Shown: positions 27,901-35,112 of the stretch, piece after piece | How positions within the stretch are numbered: the stretch's first letter is position 1 | Layout of the letters: each line of letters starts with the position of its first letter | IMG/VR virus record: IMGVR_UViG_3300046387_000250 | Span: 1-35,112 of that record | Length of the DNA stretch: 35,112 nucleotides | Reading direction: 5' to 3' (one strand) | DNA from: a virus | Notes under the pieces: model-generated | The model's input: the letters and a program-made list of their open reading frames with translations, nothing else | Database searches by the model: none | Told to the model about the DNA's origin: nothing | Program-made: the position numbers and the translations under genes

Positions 27901-29818
27901 AGAGCTTTGGGGTGAATACAAAAGAGGCGATGAGAACTACATGACCTCGGTCCGTAAAATGGCTACTCAGATTGGCAACCACACAATGCTAACTGAGTTT
28001 TTAAAGAATGGACTTAATACTGAAATATTTTCTACGCCTAGAAAGGGCTTTTCTAAGCAAATAAGCTCAAAAGGAAACGAAATGCTGTCTCCTCTAGATG
28101 GATACTATGTTTCTGAAGGAATGTCTCAGGCGCTAATTGATTTTTCAGAAACAGGAGAAACTACAGCGTGGTGGCTTAAATTGTGGTTGAAATTCAACTC
28201 AGTAGCAAAAGTCACAAAAACAATATATAACCCTACGACTCACGCTAGAAACTTTTTGTCTAACTTTGTTTATGTGGGAGCTAACGGAAACCTGTTTGAA
28301 TACCTGAATATCGACACGGTTAAAATGTCTGCCACTATTAATTACAAAGAAATATTTAAGAGCTGGGAGACTACAAAAGATGTTGAGGACAGGATTCTTC
28401 ATTACATCAGGCTTGGTATTATGCAGCAAGGAGCTGTGTCTCAAGAATTTAAGGATATTCTTAACGATTTTTCAGCGGGAGATGTAGACATTGATGAGTA
28501 TACTCAAAACAGCGCAAAGAAATTTGCAAAAGCCGGCCTAAAGAAAATAGAATCTCTTTACCAAGCAGAAGATGATTTTCATAAAATTGTTTCATATGAA
28601 GCTGAAAGAGCAAAGTTAGCCAAAGCTAAGCCTGAGTGGAAATCTGACAAGTTAGATGCTGAAGCAGCTCAGATAGTTAGGGACACTATGCCTGACTACT
28701 CGCAAGTTCCAAATGCAGTCAAAATGCTTAGAAGGGTTCCGTTTATAGGAACATTTACCTCGTTTACGTCTGAGGTAATTAGGAATAATACTAACATTAT
28801 TCAAAGAGCTAAGTTTGAGATGTCAGATCCTGAGCTTAGAAGTATCGGAGCGAAAAGACTTTCGTCATTCGCGGTTGCACACAGCATCCCTTTAGCGGGC
28901 GCGTATTTCCTTGCCTCATTCTTTGGCGTCGATGACGAAGAAGATGAAGCGACAAGAGCTATTGCTGCTCCTTGGGATAAATATGCACAGCTTTTATATG
29001 TCGGGAGAACTCCTTCTGGAGATCCTCAATATATTAACATTAGTTACACTGATCCATTTAGCGTATTCAAGACCCCTATTTTTGTAAGTCAACAAGATGG
29101 ATTTTCGCCTGTTTCTGTTGCTAAGGGCATACTAATGGGTCTAGAGCCTTTTTACGGAGAAGAAATTGGAACTGCTGCGCTTCTTGATATTAGGGAAAAT
29201 AAAAACGAAAAAATATTTAATCCCAATTCGGACGCCTGGACAATCACTAAAGATATTTCCGAGCATATACTCAAAGCTGTTGAGCCTGGTGTAGTAAGAT
29301 CGACAAAAAGAATTTACGAAGCTGCAACAGGTAAAGAAACCGATTCTGGCATGAAGCTAGACACAAGAACAGAAGTCATCGCGGTTCTTTCCGGTCAAAG
29401 AATAACCTCTATTGATCGAAAAAAAGCAATTCTTTATAGGAACTATGATTTCCAAGATGCTCTTAGGTCGTCTACGTATCGCTTCAATAAAGCTTGGAGA
29501 AATAAAAATGTAGATAAGAAAGAGCTGTCTAAGGCTTACAAGCAATACAAAAAAGATAACGAAAAAGCATATTCTGAATTTCAAGATGCTTTACAGGCCG
29601 TATCAAGGCTTGGTCTTACTGAGGAGCAAATTCTTCTAGAGACCACAAAAGGGAAAGATAATACAGAAACAGCAAAAAGACTTTTGAATTTGCTTAGAGC
29701 GCCAGCCGGCGAAACTCCAATGCCTGACAAAAAGCTTACAAAATCTCAAATTAAAGAAATTGAAGAAAAAGGCCGAAAAGAGATCTTGAAAGAAATTGCC
29801 CCTGAGCTTTTTGATTAG
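21914..29818 (+). CDS. Giant internal virion / polyvalent protein with ADP-ribosyltransferase-like domain
   Basis: A 2634-residue ejection protein, about 22% of the window. The N-terminal 1000 residues are helical with a hydrophobic stretch near 550-565. Residues about 1111-1376 are an ART-PolyVal-type ADP-ribosyltransferase: FHGTPH (1111-1116), AYGYGLYFAE (to 1143), later IKGIRYLDG and the closing NYVIFNDADITI. A later segment (about 1520-1600) has LLHMSHYGFV and GGVTLRHPPTRAQADII. The C-terminal third resembles large polyvalent-protein regions (NPTTHARNFLSNFVYVG), with a hydrophobic patch at about 2318-2340. No lytic transglycosylase motif was seen. It would enter the host with the DNA and may modify host proteins at once. 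Confidence 0.85.
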   Translation: MSNLKQFTKTPEFFFGDPLLSQVDADKEAIKQVRNFQKPNNFFPGDLSANLSRTLSKKFLQSYDEWNKGRGVAPFSSMREANQKFRSENYAKNLPVWQNLFSDEKFEQALDRRGLKTGYQKVVNTIGESDSLKNKFREKMFLQDLAGSRDDLTKARVAKDVLKHKDHPEKSFIDLAKQWVVKQNEKVELGKNAYKMGIDAFIADDGKSFLDGLKKVREAGPSAESAFHNAYYEMREGDGKAMLFQVNKLVAKAKSEGERGLFEQKKDLPEASIGLIAEFYAKPGGREKFLMILNNKIEQESSKTDVSFFTKFLKQASRFYESEIGAAGRNILRRNIEESDRSLFFPDDPDSKNFETVNGRKVAKKLSEQEKAYFRNVQQVSADISNVKQAVSQIDGENWFSTMILDQSGTLAQMPLIMNPVGFYTRYDSQRQLDTEEMLSQNPNLSYEEARGMARFSAGMNVFSERLATGFFLKKFPTIKNVTSKIKGANPVSVAQAFRRAGVAAAGITGAEYLQESFQEATLPLTLDLFSALKEDMPYGNWDQFKMWDQRRFLAVLPLAILGGGGQSARDTISTAELGKVLLAKNDVMISGRSEKQAQEVAELAMTDPDAALALYKKQGESMSKEEQEAFGNEAMRNVYSDQLGEEFAAMPIARQTEDGKFSLDFQDGRKEEYDSVAERDQALENWSKEEFFQTREAMEAFAKMAKERVEGEADFKIERPRTFQDLADQGVETEANLKKAIGVYYSQMGEVAPDKIDLANYIEEGSVSLKRNLSGFAVRLAQGASPITVAEEFSEGFIRRAVGLNETSFDEVKALLDEFGEMSGIQMTEGYDIDPERAVIEGFSKFSKAYALQGKYDMLPKETQSWMSKAWAVMENSNNIPGVLKAFSELFSKMFKAVYDVAKAIEFHRAKGAGIDPDLESMALRALGFDEKGYNERMQERANQEALEETFDPSDELFQQVKGKLPNPRLTDVGKYKSDLMRIHDSMVKVSNKKLKSGKRRINNKAADNFFLPKGVDASVEQVMLDLNDQGFDFESELDFLDAVLDSVDYQVTDGTTGSKLFPITLGDTIQGDYTFSVGRSEVTPTADTQVFPTKDGGVVGPASFSISAFHGTPHKVDEFSTEQIGTGEGAQAYGYGLYFAESEDVAQRYRDDLTDTGFAKRRLKKAGGDIDVALTEARERASKYRKGGADAYASAIEQDIRFLEKYKESGEWASGSLYTVELNVEQDELLDWNKPMSEQSESIRSKMLTILQGDASMFLDVREAANRLEKGEYLDGRQAYNQLQSTIGSKRASEALVAAGIKGIRYLDGNSRNATWKLSSPDTVAAGDWMVKDSSKPLSNGVHFNNEAEAQAFLEEKNQGTFNYVIFNDADITITEENGQVVDTTKPSFSITPAQDAGNIETLFKDQIDPLISYTYPALKGDSQAETTAKIKLLEALEENDQLSNYAIETIEQYSDDILDEFTREVMEGKDFSEIVEEQEQEIKDDPDSFSDDFSTEKNLTEWLLNERGEGQIENSGYAFPDGTLLHMSHYGFVRDVDHREVHFPNSPGGTEGMVAIMNAGIMRFDYSGGGVTLRHPPTRAQADIIARIASHTEVFLDAEQATSDGYNEKRRASFEITDEFAVDDVINSVRAFYRGRDFEGISTFAIQPVEQYGAITKLEKKILSDRVNIGKRLEAKLEADEKNWNNAKKSGNQQEIERAAQQVMRRTQAYMEVLPDYPMGPTISKAQDLAEKVLVGSIEITEGIKIVDENARYSGLPIKLPSWLSNLKVADWVKRNLRARGDLTPDQFKIKLASEAITLTELKRAELINSRLKKAVKKEALVAPNSEGVLMEDFLMKRVQDALVMDGAVNVTEAISKLPKSLQSVTKEMRVHVDSLSREMIKKGIAKGDLADVFQRNIGSYLNRSYRRFTRPEKWKHEVSEESKKNAMQWLEDNLPAEAFSVDVSKEDQLEGYVDTLLTDSVSGGFTDQMNWLLGQKHIGNLIARKKVPVELRELWGEYKRGDENYMTSVRKMATQIGNHTMLTEFLKNGLNTEIFSTPRKGFSKQISSKGNEMLSPLDGYYVSEGMSQALIDFSETGETTAWWLKLWLKFNSVAKVTKTIYNPTTHARNFLSNFVYVGANGNLFEYLNIDTVKMSATINYKEIFKSWETTKDVEDRILHYIRLGIMQQGAVSQEFKDILNDFSAGDVDIDEYTQNSAKKFAKAGLKKIESLYQAEDDFHKIVSYEAERAKLAKAKPEWKSDKLDAEAAQIVRDTMPDYSQVPNAVKMLRRVPFIGTFTSFTSEVIRNNTNIIQRAKFEMSDPELRSIGAKRLSSFAVAHSIPLAGAYFLASFFGVDDEEDEATRAIAAPWDKYAQLLYVGRTPSGDPQYINISYTDPFSVFKTPIFVSQQDGFSPVSVAKGILMGLEPFYGEEIGTAALLDIRENKNEKIFNPNSDAWTITKDISEHILKAVEPGVVRSTKRIYEAATGKETDSGMKLDTRTEVIAVLSGQRITSIDRKKAILYRNYDFQDALRSSTYRFNKAWRNKNVDKKELSKAYKQYKKDNEKAYSEFQDALQAVSRLGLTEEQILLETTKGKDNTETAKRLLNLLRAPAGETPMPDKKLTKSQIKEIEEKGRKEILKEIAPELFD

Positions 29819-29841
29819 AATGTCCTTACCTTACTTTAACC

Positions 29842-29870
29842 TTGAAAGTCAACGAAATAACATTTATTAA
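29842..29870 (+). promoter_or_regulatory. Candidate promoter before the tailspike
   Basis: TTGAAA (29842-29847) is followed by exactly 17 nt and TATTAA (29865-29870). The start would fall at the tailspike ATG (29876), again suggesting a leaderless message. Both boxes are imperfect. Confidence 0.35.
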
Positions 29871-29875
29871 CAGCT

Positions 29876-32026
29876 ATGCCAGTAACTGAGCAATATACTC
29901 CTAAATATTACACTGGAGACGGCGCAAAACAGATTTTTGATGTGCCTGATCTATGGTTTGAGCAATCAGAAGTAAAAGTTGAGGTTGCTGGAGTTCTCAC
30001 GGGATGGACGAGAGAAGCTGGTCAGGGGGTTAGATTAGCGACTGCGCCTGCTTCTGGGGCTTCTGTGGTTATCTATAGAATAACATCGCTTACCCAGGAT
30101 AAAGACTTTCAGACAGCCGGACGTATGCCAGCCACTGAGGTTGCAGAAGGTTTTGATAGGCAAATCCTTATCAATCAGGAGGTTAAGGATAGATCTACGT
30201 TTTTACCTCCTAATACGACTACTCAAAACAAGATAAACACAACTGTTGGTTTTGATGCAGATGGAAATCCTATTTTAAGATCTGCTAACCAACAGTCTAC
30301 TTTTTTAGGTCTTGCTAATTTGAGTCAAATGCAGTCCTATTCTAACACTGCTGAAGAACAAGCTGGATATGCAAACCAAGAGCGTGTACTTGCTGAAGCT
30401 GCGGCAGCATCGGCTCAATCAGCTACACAAAGCGTAGCGGGTGCTGTTACCCCTAAAGATTACGGAGCGTTTGGCGATGGAGCTTCACACCCTGCTAGCG
30501 GCTCATACTCCACGCTGGCGCTAGCTCAAGCGGTGTATCCGCGATGTGTGGCTCTTACTGAAGAGCTTGACGGTTTAGCGATCCAGAAGGCTTGTGACAC
30601 TGGTGGTCGGGTCTTTATTGCTGACGGGACTTACAAAATATCAACTACTATTGAACTAAAAACTCAAGGGCAAATCATTGAAGGAGAAAGCTCAACAAGC
30701 ACAATTTTGCAATGGGTTCAAGATGTTAATGGGTTTGAAATTGAAGACAATCCTAACGAAAGCAATACAACTAACTTCCCAACAAGCTCTTCTACAAGCT
30801 CTTCTTGGGGTCAAATTAGAACATTGTTAATTTATGGGCCTGCAAATTCTACTAAAAAAGGCATCACTAACACTGAAGATCCAAATTCAACTCTTTGGGT
30901 TGGTGAAGGGTGGAGGTATGACTTCCTTACTGTTCTTGGTTGGCATACGGGGATATATTCATCAAGCGCGGCTAGATTAAATGGTCGTTCAATTAACATT
31001 AAAAGTTGCAGCGCAGTTGGATTACACCTTTCTAATGGCAGTTCTGCCACAAATAACTGTCACGTTTTTTACGGTGTTTCTATGTCGTCTTGTGATATTG
31101 GAATTAAATTACAATCTGTTCGATCTGCTTGGATTCAACTTCAAGACACAACAGGAAACCGTGTTGATGTTAGCGCAAATGCTTCTCTAGCGCATATTGA
31201 AGGTGGACAGGCCGAAAGCTACACTGAAAGATTTTTAATTGCTGAGAATTCTTCCCGCATGACTGTTTCTAATGTTAACATTCTTGCTTCGACAACAATT
31301 ATCCCTATCACTGTAAATGGCAATTCATCTGTTAAGATTGTTAACTGCCAAAACGTGCAAGCTGGAAATCAGGTGGAGATTGCAGAAATTTTAGATACTA
31401 ACTCAACAGTATTTGGAACTGCTCATCTTCATCTTTCGGGATCAGCGCCTGGTACTTCTCCAACTTCTAGAGTTAAAATATCCCAAGGTGATTCTAATAC
31501 AGCTAATGATGATTCGGTATTTCTTTGCCCGATACCCTGGAGACTAGGAACTAGCCTTCTTCCATCAGACTCAAATCATCGTGGGGCTTTACATTGGCGT
31601 GGTGCAGTTTCTTTTAATAACCTTAATAACGATGATTTGCAGGGCGTTATTGAAATGGGAGGAAATTATGTTCGCGCTGACGCATTTAAACGAAATACAT
31701 TTTCAATTAATGTTACATCGGGTGGTTATACGCCACAGGGATTTGAGGATGTTATTTTAATGGATAGCACGGGATTAAGAACCGTAAATTTAAGAGCTAC
31801 AAATTCACCTTATTATCGTGCATCAACAAACATGAGGGTGTTTACAATTATAGATTCGGCTGGCACTGCTCAGACTTCACGTATTACCATTAGCGCTAGT
31901 GGATCAGATACGATTAATGGAAGCACTAATGATTATTACATTAACTCTCAATATGGATCAGTCAAAATTGGAACTACTGGAGTAGTGGACTCAAATGGAA
32001 ATGGTAAATGGTTTATCCTCCCCTAA
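29876..32026 (+). CDS. Tailspike with T7-fibre-type adaptor and beta-helix domain
   Basis: A 716-residue protein. Residues 1-110 match the N-terminal adaptor of T7-type tail fibres (YYTGDGAKQIFDVPDLWFE, VVIYRITSLTQDKDFQ). A short coiled-coil, Ala/Gln-rich link follows (about 155-190). VTPKDYGAFGDG and AIQKACDTGGRVFIADGTYKI then open a pectate-lyase-type beta helix, with many Ser/Thr/Asn repeats to about residue 540. A C-terminal head-binding or trimer domain follows. Such spikes bind and often cut host surface sugars. No catalytic residue can be assigned. No ribosome site precedes the ATG. Confidence 0.88.
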   Translation: MPVTEQYTPKYYTGDGAKQIFDVPDLWFEQSEVKVEVAGVLTGWTREAGQGVRLATAPASGASVVIYRITSLTQDKDFQTAGRMPATEVAEGFDRQILINQEVKDRSTFLPPNTTTQNKINTTVGFDADGNPILRSANQQSTFLGLANLSQMQSYSNTAEEQAGYANQERVLAEAAAASAQSATQSVAGAVTPKDYGAFGDGASHPASGSYSTLALAQAVYPRCVALTEELDGLAIQKACDTGGRVFIADGTYKISTTIELKTQGQIIEGESSTSTILQWVQDVNGFEIEDNPNESNTTNFPTSSSTSSSWGQIRTLLIYGPANSTKKGITNTEDPNSTLWVGEGWRYDFLTVLGWHTGIYSSSAARLNGRSINIKSCSAVGLHLSNGSSATNNCHVFYGVSMSSCDIGIKLQSVRSAWIQLQDTTGNRVDVSANASLAHIEGGQAESYTERFLIAENSSRMTVSNVNILASTTIIPITVNGNSSVKIVNCQNVQAGNQVEIAEILDTNSTVFGTAHLHLSGSAPGTSPTSRVKISQGDSNTANDDSVFLCPIPWRLGTSLLPSDSNHRGALHWRGAVSFNNLNNDDLQGVIEMGGNYVRADAFKRNTFSINVTSGGYTPQGFEDVILMDSTGLRTVNLRATNSPYYRASTNMRVFTIIDSAGTAQTSRITISASGSDTINGSTNDYYINSQYGSVKIGTTGVVDSNGNGKWFILP

Positions 32027-32045
32027 TATCTAACTAAACAAAACT

Positions 32046-32213
32046 ATGAAAAAGCAAATCCTTGGAATTATTCGTCACCTTCTAACCTTTGGAGGGGGCT
32101 ATCTTGTTGCTCAAGAATGGCTTAGTGCTGACCTTATGCCTGAGCTTATTGGAGCAATCATGACAATCATCGGCGGCGTTTGGTCAATGAAAGCGCCTGA
32201 GAAAAAATCTTAA
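32046..32213 (+). CDS. Putative holin, Pam3-gp28-like
   Basis: A 55-residue protein with the start pattern KKQILGIIRHLLTFGGGYLV, a short turn and a second hydrophobic helix LIGAIMTIIGGVWSM, then a Lys-rich end. This two-helix plan with RHLLT and GG motifs is the pattern of the Pam3-gp28 family of putative phage holins. It lies just after the tailspike, far from the lysis cassette at the left end, so the genome carries two holin-like genes. One could act as a holin and the other as an antiholin or pinholin. It is too short to be listed by simple frame scans. Confidence 0.8.
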   Translation: MKKQILGIIRHLLTFGGGYLVAQEWLSADLMPELIGAIMTIIGGVWSMKAPEKKS

Positions 32214-32225
32214 CCATAAATAAAA

Positions 32226-32477
32226 ATGACAATTACATTCCCAGATACCAATCCTGACATTATTAAGATTGAGCGGGGCCGCACATACTATGTGTCTGCT
32301 AACGCTGGAGATCTTACGATTAAAAGGAAGGCTTTGAATGGCTCATATATTGAAGTTGAAGGATCGCCAGTAACGAACGGTCAGGAAAAGTTCCTGCTTA
32401 CGTTTTCCTCTGACGACACATTGGAGATTACTCCTTCTGCAACTAATACAGAGCTAGTCTTAGAAAAGAAAGAATGA
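32226..32477 (+). CDS. Small beta-rich tail protein
   Basis: An 83-residue protein with alternating hydrophobic and polar residues throughout, typical of an all-beta domain, ending in KKE. It lies 12 nt after the holin-like gene and overlaps the next gene by 4 nt. The location and fold type suggest a small tail-tip or fibre accessory protein. It is not recognised as a known family. Confidence 0.65.
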   Translation: MTITFPDTNPDIIKIERGRTYYVSANAGDLTIKRKALNGSYIEVEGSPVTNGQEKFLLTFSSDDTLEITPSATNTELVLEKKE

Positions 32478-34255
32478 AGCTCCAGAGGCCAGACCCAGGT
32501 ATTGATGCTGCTAAGTCCGGTCTTCACGGCAAAGCTGGCATTTTCTTTAACGCCGGATTGTTTTTAAAAGGTGGAGGATTTAATATATTAGACCTCGACC
32601 CTTATTTGCTTTTCGACGCTGAGACATCAATGCGCGGCACCCTTGAGGCGTTCACGCTGGACCTTGACCCGGCGAATCCATCGACGCTCGACGTAATCAC
32701 AGCGAACCGCAGCGGCGTTGCCACGTTCACAGATGCGAACGGTCTCATACAGTCAGCCAGTCCCAACACGGTGCGCGTTGACCAGACACAGGGAGCCGAG
32801 TTGACTCCGACGGTTTATCAGCACATTGGGTATACTGACTTTAGTAGTGGGTGGACTGGTATTAGAACCCAAACTCAACAAGCAACTGGTCATCTAGGTT
32901 TCCCTAGCCAACTAATTACACGAATTAACGAATCTTCAGGTAGCGCAGGCAATTATTATTTTTCTGTTTCATCTTTAACCGATGGTCAGACCTACAGGTA
33001 TAGTCTCTACATTAGAAGAATAACTGGGACGAGCGATATTACGCTGCGTCATCGCTATGCAGTCGAAGGGTCTGACAGCTTAGTTTCTGTTACTCAGGAT
33101 TGGCAGCGGTTTGAAGTCAATGCCACAAAAGCTGTTGGTTCAGATATTCAATTTGGAGTTACGATAGCAGACTTTGGTGACCAAATAGAAATCGCAATGC
33201 CCCAAGTCGAAGAAGGCACAACCGCGAGTGACTTCGTGGCGAATACAACGGGCAGCCCTAAGTTCATCACAGGGCCTACCTTTGGCCCACGAGTGCCGAT
33301 GATTCTGGTGGAGCCGTCGGCAACTAACTTGGTAACGAACACTGATTTTTCTTCTGGCTGGGGTTTACAAAGTTCCACAAAACAAGAAACAGATATTACA
33401 TCTCCTTTCCAATCGCAAAATGCTCTTAGGGTTACAGCAAGCGAAACCTATGGGCGGATTCAAGACTACATAGGCTCCTCTTCAGTCACAACAATAAGTG
33501 TATATGTAAAGAGAGATTCGACCGATTCAAGAGTTAGCATAAACAGCGATGGTTTTGGAGCGGTAACTTTTAATCTTACTCAAGCTGGTGCCAGTTATCA
33601 TTCTTTAGACGGTTCTCCGGCAGGTTATGATATTAAAGAACACGGAGACGGATGGTGGCGAATATCAGCATCTTTTTCTTCAGTCGATTATTTTAAATTA
33701 TACCCTGACATTGAGTTAGGCACACGCTCAGTTCTTTTTGCACTACCTCAAGTCGAAGCCGGAAGTGTCGCCACGTCCCTAATACCGACATCAGGCGGAA
33801 ACACCGCAGCAAGAACGCGAGCCGCTGACGACCTTGTGATTTCCGGCAGTGCCTTTACGGACTTCTTTAACAGCGGAGGAGACGGCACGTTTTACGCTGA
33901 GTTCATTACGCGCACTATTACAGAAGAACAAATTTATGTTCTAGCAGGTCACAGCAGCGTTCAGCGGTATCTCTATTCTAATACTGTCACCTCAACCTTA
34001 AACTCTTATGACGGCTCAACAGGCTCAATTTCTACCGCCGGTATCCAATCCACTCTGAACCGAGCTTCAATCTCGTATAACTCAAACTCACGGAAGGGCT
34101 CATTAAATGGTTCGACGGATTCAAATCACTCCGGCTCCGGTAATTTAAGAGATTCGACTCGTTTATCTATTGGCCAATCTTGGATTAGTGACAAACAACT
34201 CAACGGCCACCTCAAGCGTCTCATCTACTGGCCTACACACTCAGACAATCTCTAA
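32474..34255 (+). CDS. Modular tail protein with two CBM-like domains and a concanavalin-like end
   Basis: A 593-residue likely receptor-binding protein. A conserved N-terminal scaffold (residues 1-118, LLFDAETSMRGTLEAF) precedes two related modules: about 119-257 and 289-435. Each begins TDFSSGW and ends in MPQVEEG or LPQVEAG followed by TS, like CBM4/9-type sugar-binding units. The C-terminus (about 455-593) has DGTFYAEF and HLKRLIYWPTHSDNL, the pattern of LamG/concanavalin-like domains. GC content alternates: the module DNA is AT-richer than the linking scaffold. It should bind host or environmental glycans. Confidence 0.8.
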   Translation: MKLQRPDPGIDAAKSGLHGKAGIFFNAGLFLKGGGFNILDLDPYLLFDAETSMRGTLEAFTLDLDPANPSTLDVITANRSGVATFTDANGLIQSASPNTVRVDQTQGAELTPTVYQHIGYTDFSSGWTGIRTQTQQATGHLGFPSQLITRINESSGSAGNYYFSVSSLTDGQTYRYSLYIRRITGTSDITLRHRYAVEGSDSLVSVTQDWQRFEVNATKAVGSDIQFGVTIADFGDQIEIAMPQVEEGTTASDFVANTTGSPKFITGPTFGPRVPMILVEPSATNLVTNTDFSSGWGLQSSTKQETDITSPFQSQNALRVTASETYGRIQDYIGSSSVTTISVYVKRDSTDSRVSINSDGFGAVTFNLTQAGASYHSLDGSPAGYDIKEHGDGWWRISASFSSVDYFKLYPDIELGTRSVLFALPQVEAGSVATSLIPTSGGNTAARTRAADDLVISGSAFTDFFNSGGDGTFYAEFITRTITEEQIYVLAGHSSVQRYLYSNTVTSTLNSYDGSTGSISTAGIQSTLNRASISYNSNSRKGSLNGSTDSNHSGSGNLRDSTRLSIGQSWISDKQLNGHLKRLIYWPTHSDNL

Positions 34256-34258
34256 CTC

Positions 34259-35112
34259 ATGGCACTCAACTTATCCACACTGACCAACGCGTCAACATCA
34301 GGCACAGTTCTGACCGAGGCGTTAACTACGGCCGACTTTTTGGACTCGGTGCCGATTTTGTCAAACCTTGCCAACCGAGGAAATAAAGGAGGCGACGCCA
34401 AGCAGACGGTGGGCAGCAACCAACCCAAAGCACTTCCACTAGTCAACGGTTCAGGGTATGTTTATTTGCCTAACGTGACCGGCAACGCTCCGGCTGTTGA
34501 CTTTCCAAACGTCCCGTCATCGACGAACTATGTGCTGACTATTGTTGCTGACATTCAAAATCCATCAAATTTTCATTTTGTCACTGGTGTTAATTCTGCA
34601 CATCGCTTTGCTATTTTCACTAATCAATTTTACGCACCAAACCGAGGCGGGGTGACCCTAAACTCTGCGATAACTACCGGTCTCTCTACGTTTGTAATTG
34701 AAGGAACTGGGTCGGCGATAACTTTAAAACAAAACGGCGTTACCAAGGCCACTGTGACCGGTTCTACAAATGGGTTTGACGTGACCCATATTTCTTTTAA
34801 CGGCCAATATGGCGGCACTAGTATTCAATCTATTTCAGGACTAGTGAAAAGCGTAGTGTTGACCGTAGGCGGCACTGAGTCCGTTAACATCGACTTCACG
34901 GCCACCCACATTCGCCACGGTGACACTAAGTTCAAATGCGCGACTGGTCAGGTCGTAACAATCAACCAGTCCGGCAACGACCCAGCCAAAATAATTAAGC
35001 GATCAGTTTTACGGTTCGACGGTGTAGATGACTTCATTGGAGGATTGTTTAACCAGACGGTTACTGGCGGCTACATGTTCGCAGTGTTCAGTGTGCTTGG
35101 GGACGGCGGTAT
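34259..35112 (+). CDS. Tail protein with concanavalin-like domains (3'-truncated by window edge)
   Basis: From the ATG at 34259 the frame stays open to the right edge (284 codons plus two bases). Residues about 75-220 read as one all-beta lectin-like unit (NYVLTIVADI, HRFAIFTNQF, LVKSVVLTVGG). A second begins RFDGVDDFIGG and GGYMFAVFSVLGDGG near the end, typical of LamG/concanavalin folds. It follows the modular tail protein by 3 nt. The protein is incomplete here. Joined to the left edge in a circular map it would continue in frame to 199. Confidence 0.8.
   Translation, partial: MALNLSTLTNASTSGTVLTEALTTADFLDSVPILSNLANRGNKGGDAKQTVGSNQPKALPLVNGSGYVYLPNVTGNAPAVDFPNVPSSTNYVLTIVADIQNPSNFHFVTGVNSAHRFAIFTNQFYAPNRGGVTLNSAITTGLSTFVIEGTGSAITLKQNGVTKATVTGSTNGFDVTHISFNGQYGGTSIQSISGLVKSVVLTVGGTESVNIDFTATHIRHGDTKFKCATGQVVTINQSGNDPAKIIKRSVLRFDGVDDFIGGLFNQTVTGGYMFAVFSVLGDGG

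Noticed and set aside
34271-34279. Perfect DnaA box TTATCCACA inside the last tail gene
   Set aside because: Only one perfect copy was found, and about 0.3 is expected by chance on both strands in a window this size. There is no repeat cluster or melting tract around it, unlike 5235-5497.
29876-35112. Diversity-generating retroelement, considered because the virion genes resemble BPP-1
   Set aside because: No reverse transcriptase gene and no template/variable repeat pair were seen near the tailspike or the modular tail genes.
1-35112. Integration module, tRNA genes, CRISPR array or insertion sequence
   Set aside because: I saw no integrase motifs, no cloverleaf sequence, no regular spacer-repeat array and no transposase.

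Overview
The window is a near-complete, probably whole, tailed-phage genome of about 35.1 kb. The virion genes are podovirus-type, of the T7/BPP-1 kind: portal, tail tubular proteins A and B, internal virion proteins and a tailspike. The early region is lambda-like: a Bet/exonuclease pair, a replisome-organiser gene and a DnaC-type helicase loader. I see no integrase, DNA polymerase, RNA polymerase, replicative helicase, primase, tRNA or CRISPR. The phage should therefore depend on the host replisome and host RNA polymerase. Several TTGAC-type boxes in intergenic gaps fit host sigma70-type control. The host cannot be named from the sequence. A DUF3127-like single-stranded DNA-binding protein hints at Bacteroidota-type relatives, but the promoters look sigma70-like and several genes have good Shine-Dalgarno sites.

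Layout. (1) 1-1612: the end of a tail-region gene, a small unknown gene, and a lysis cassette (class II-like holin, two overlapping spanin-like frames, amidase endolysin). (2) 1611-2110: a lone leftward gene with its own promoter and terminator, facing the start of the rightward early operon; this looks like a small switch region. (3) 2110-8841: a tightly packed early operon with mostly 1-20 nt overlaps. It encodes a ribbon-helix-helix protein, small unknowns, a winged-helix protein, RecT/Bet, YqaJ exonuclease, a second winged-helix protein, a VRR-NUC-like nuclease, a replisome organiser, a helicase loader, a free-standing DnaA domain IV, a metallophosphoesterase, a zinc-ribbon protein and an SSB. 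(4) 8842-9700: small unknown genes, then a promoter, a short leader and a strong terminator immediately before the terminase. (5) 9709-16208: packaging and head genes. (6) 16270-29818: tail tube and ejection proteins, ending in a 2634-residue polyvalent protein with an ADP-ribosyltransferase-like domain. (7) 29876-35112: tailspike, second holin, and modular sugar-binding tail proteins. The last frame runs off the right end in phase with the frame that enters at the left end.

The most interesting signal is inside the replisome-organiser gene (about 5235-5497). Two inverted copies of a TGCCAC-type motif are followed by four tandem 11-bp direct copies, then a 63-nt pure-purine tract, then a palindrome carrying a near-DnaA-box. 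This is the same order of parts as the lambda origin inside gene O. The operon then encodes a helicase loader and a detached DnaA DNA-binding domain. Together they suggest a compact system that recruits the host replisome. A second theme is transcription control: the terminase block and the tail block each begin directly after a strong terminator, and the capsid gene sits alone between two strong terminators with its own promoter and a long, repeat-containing leader.
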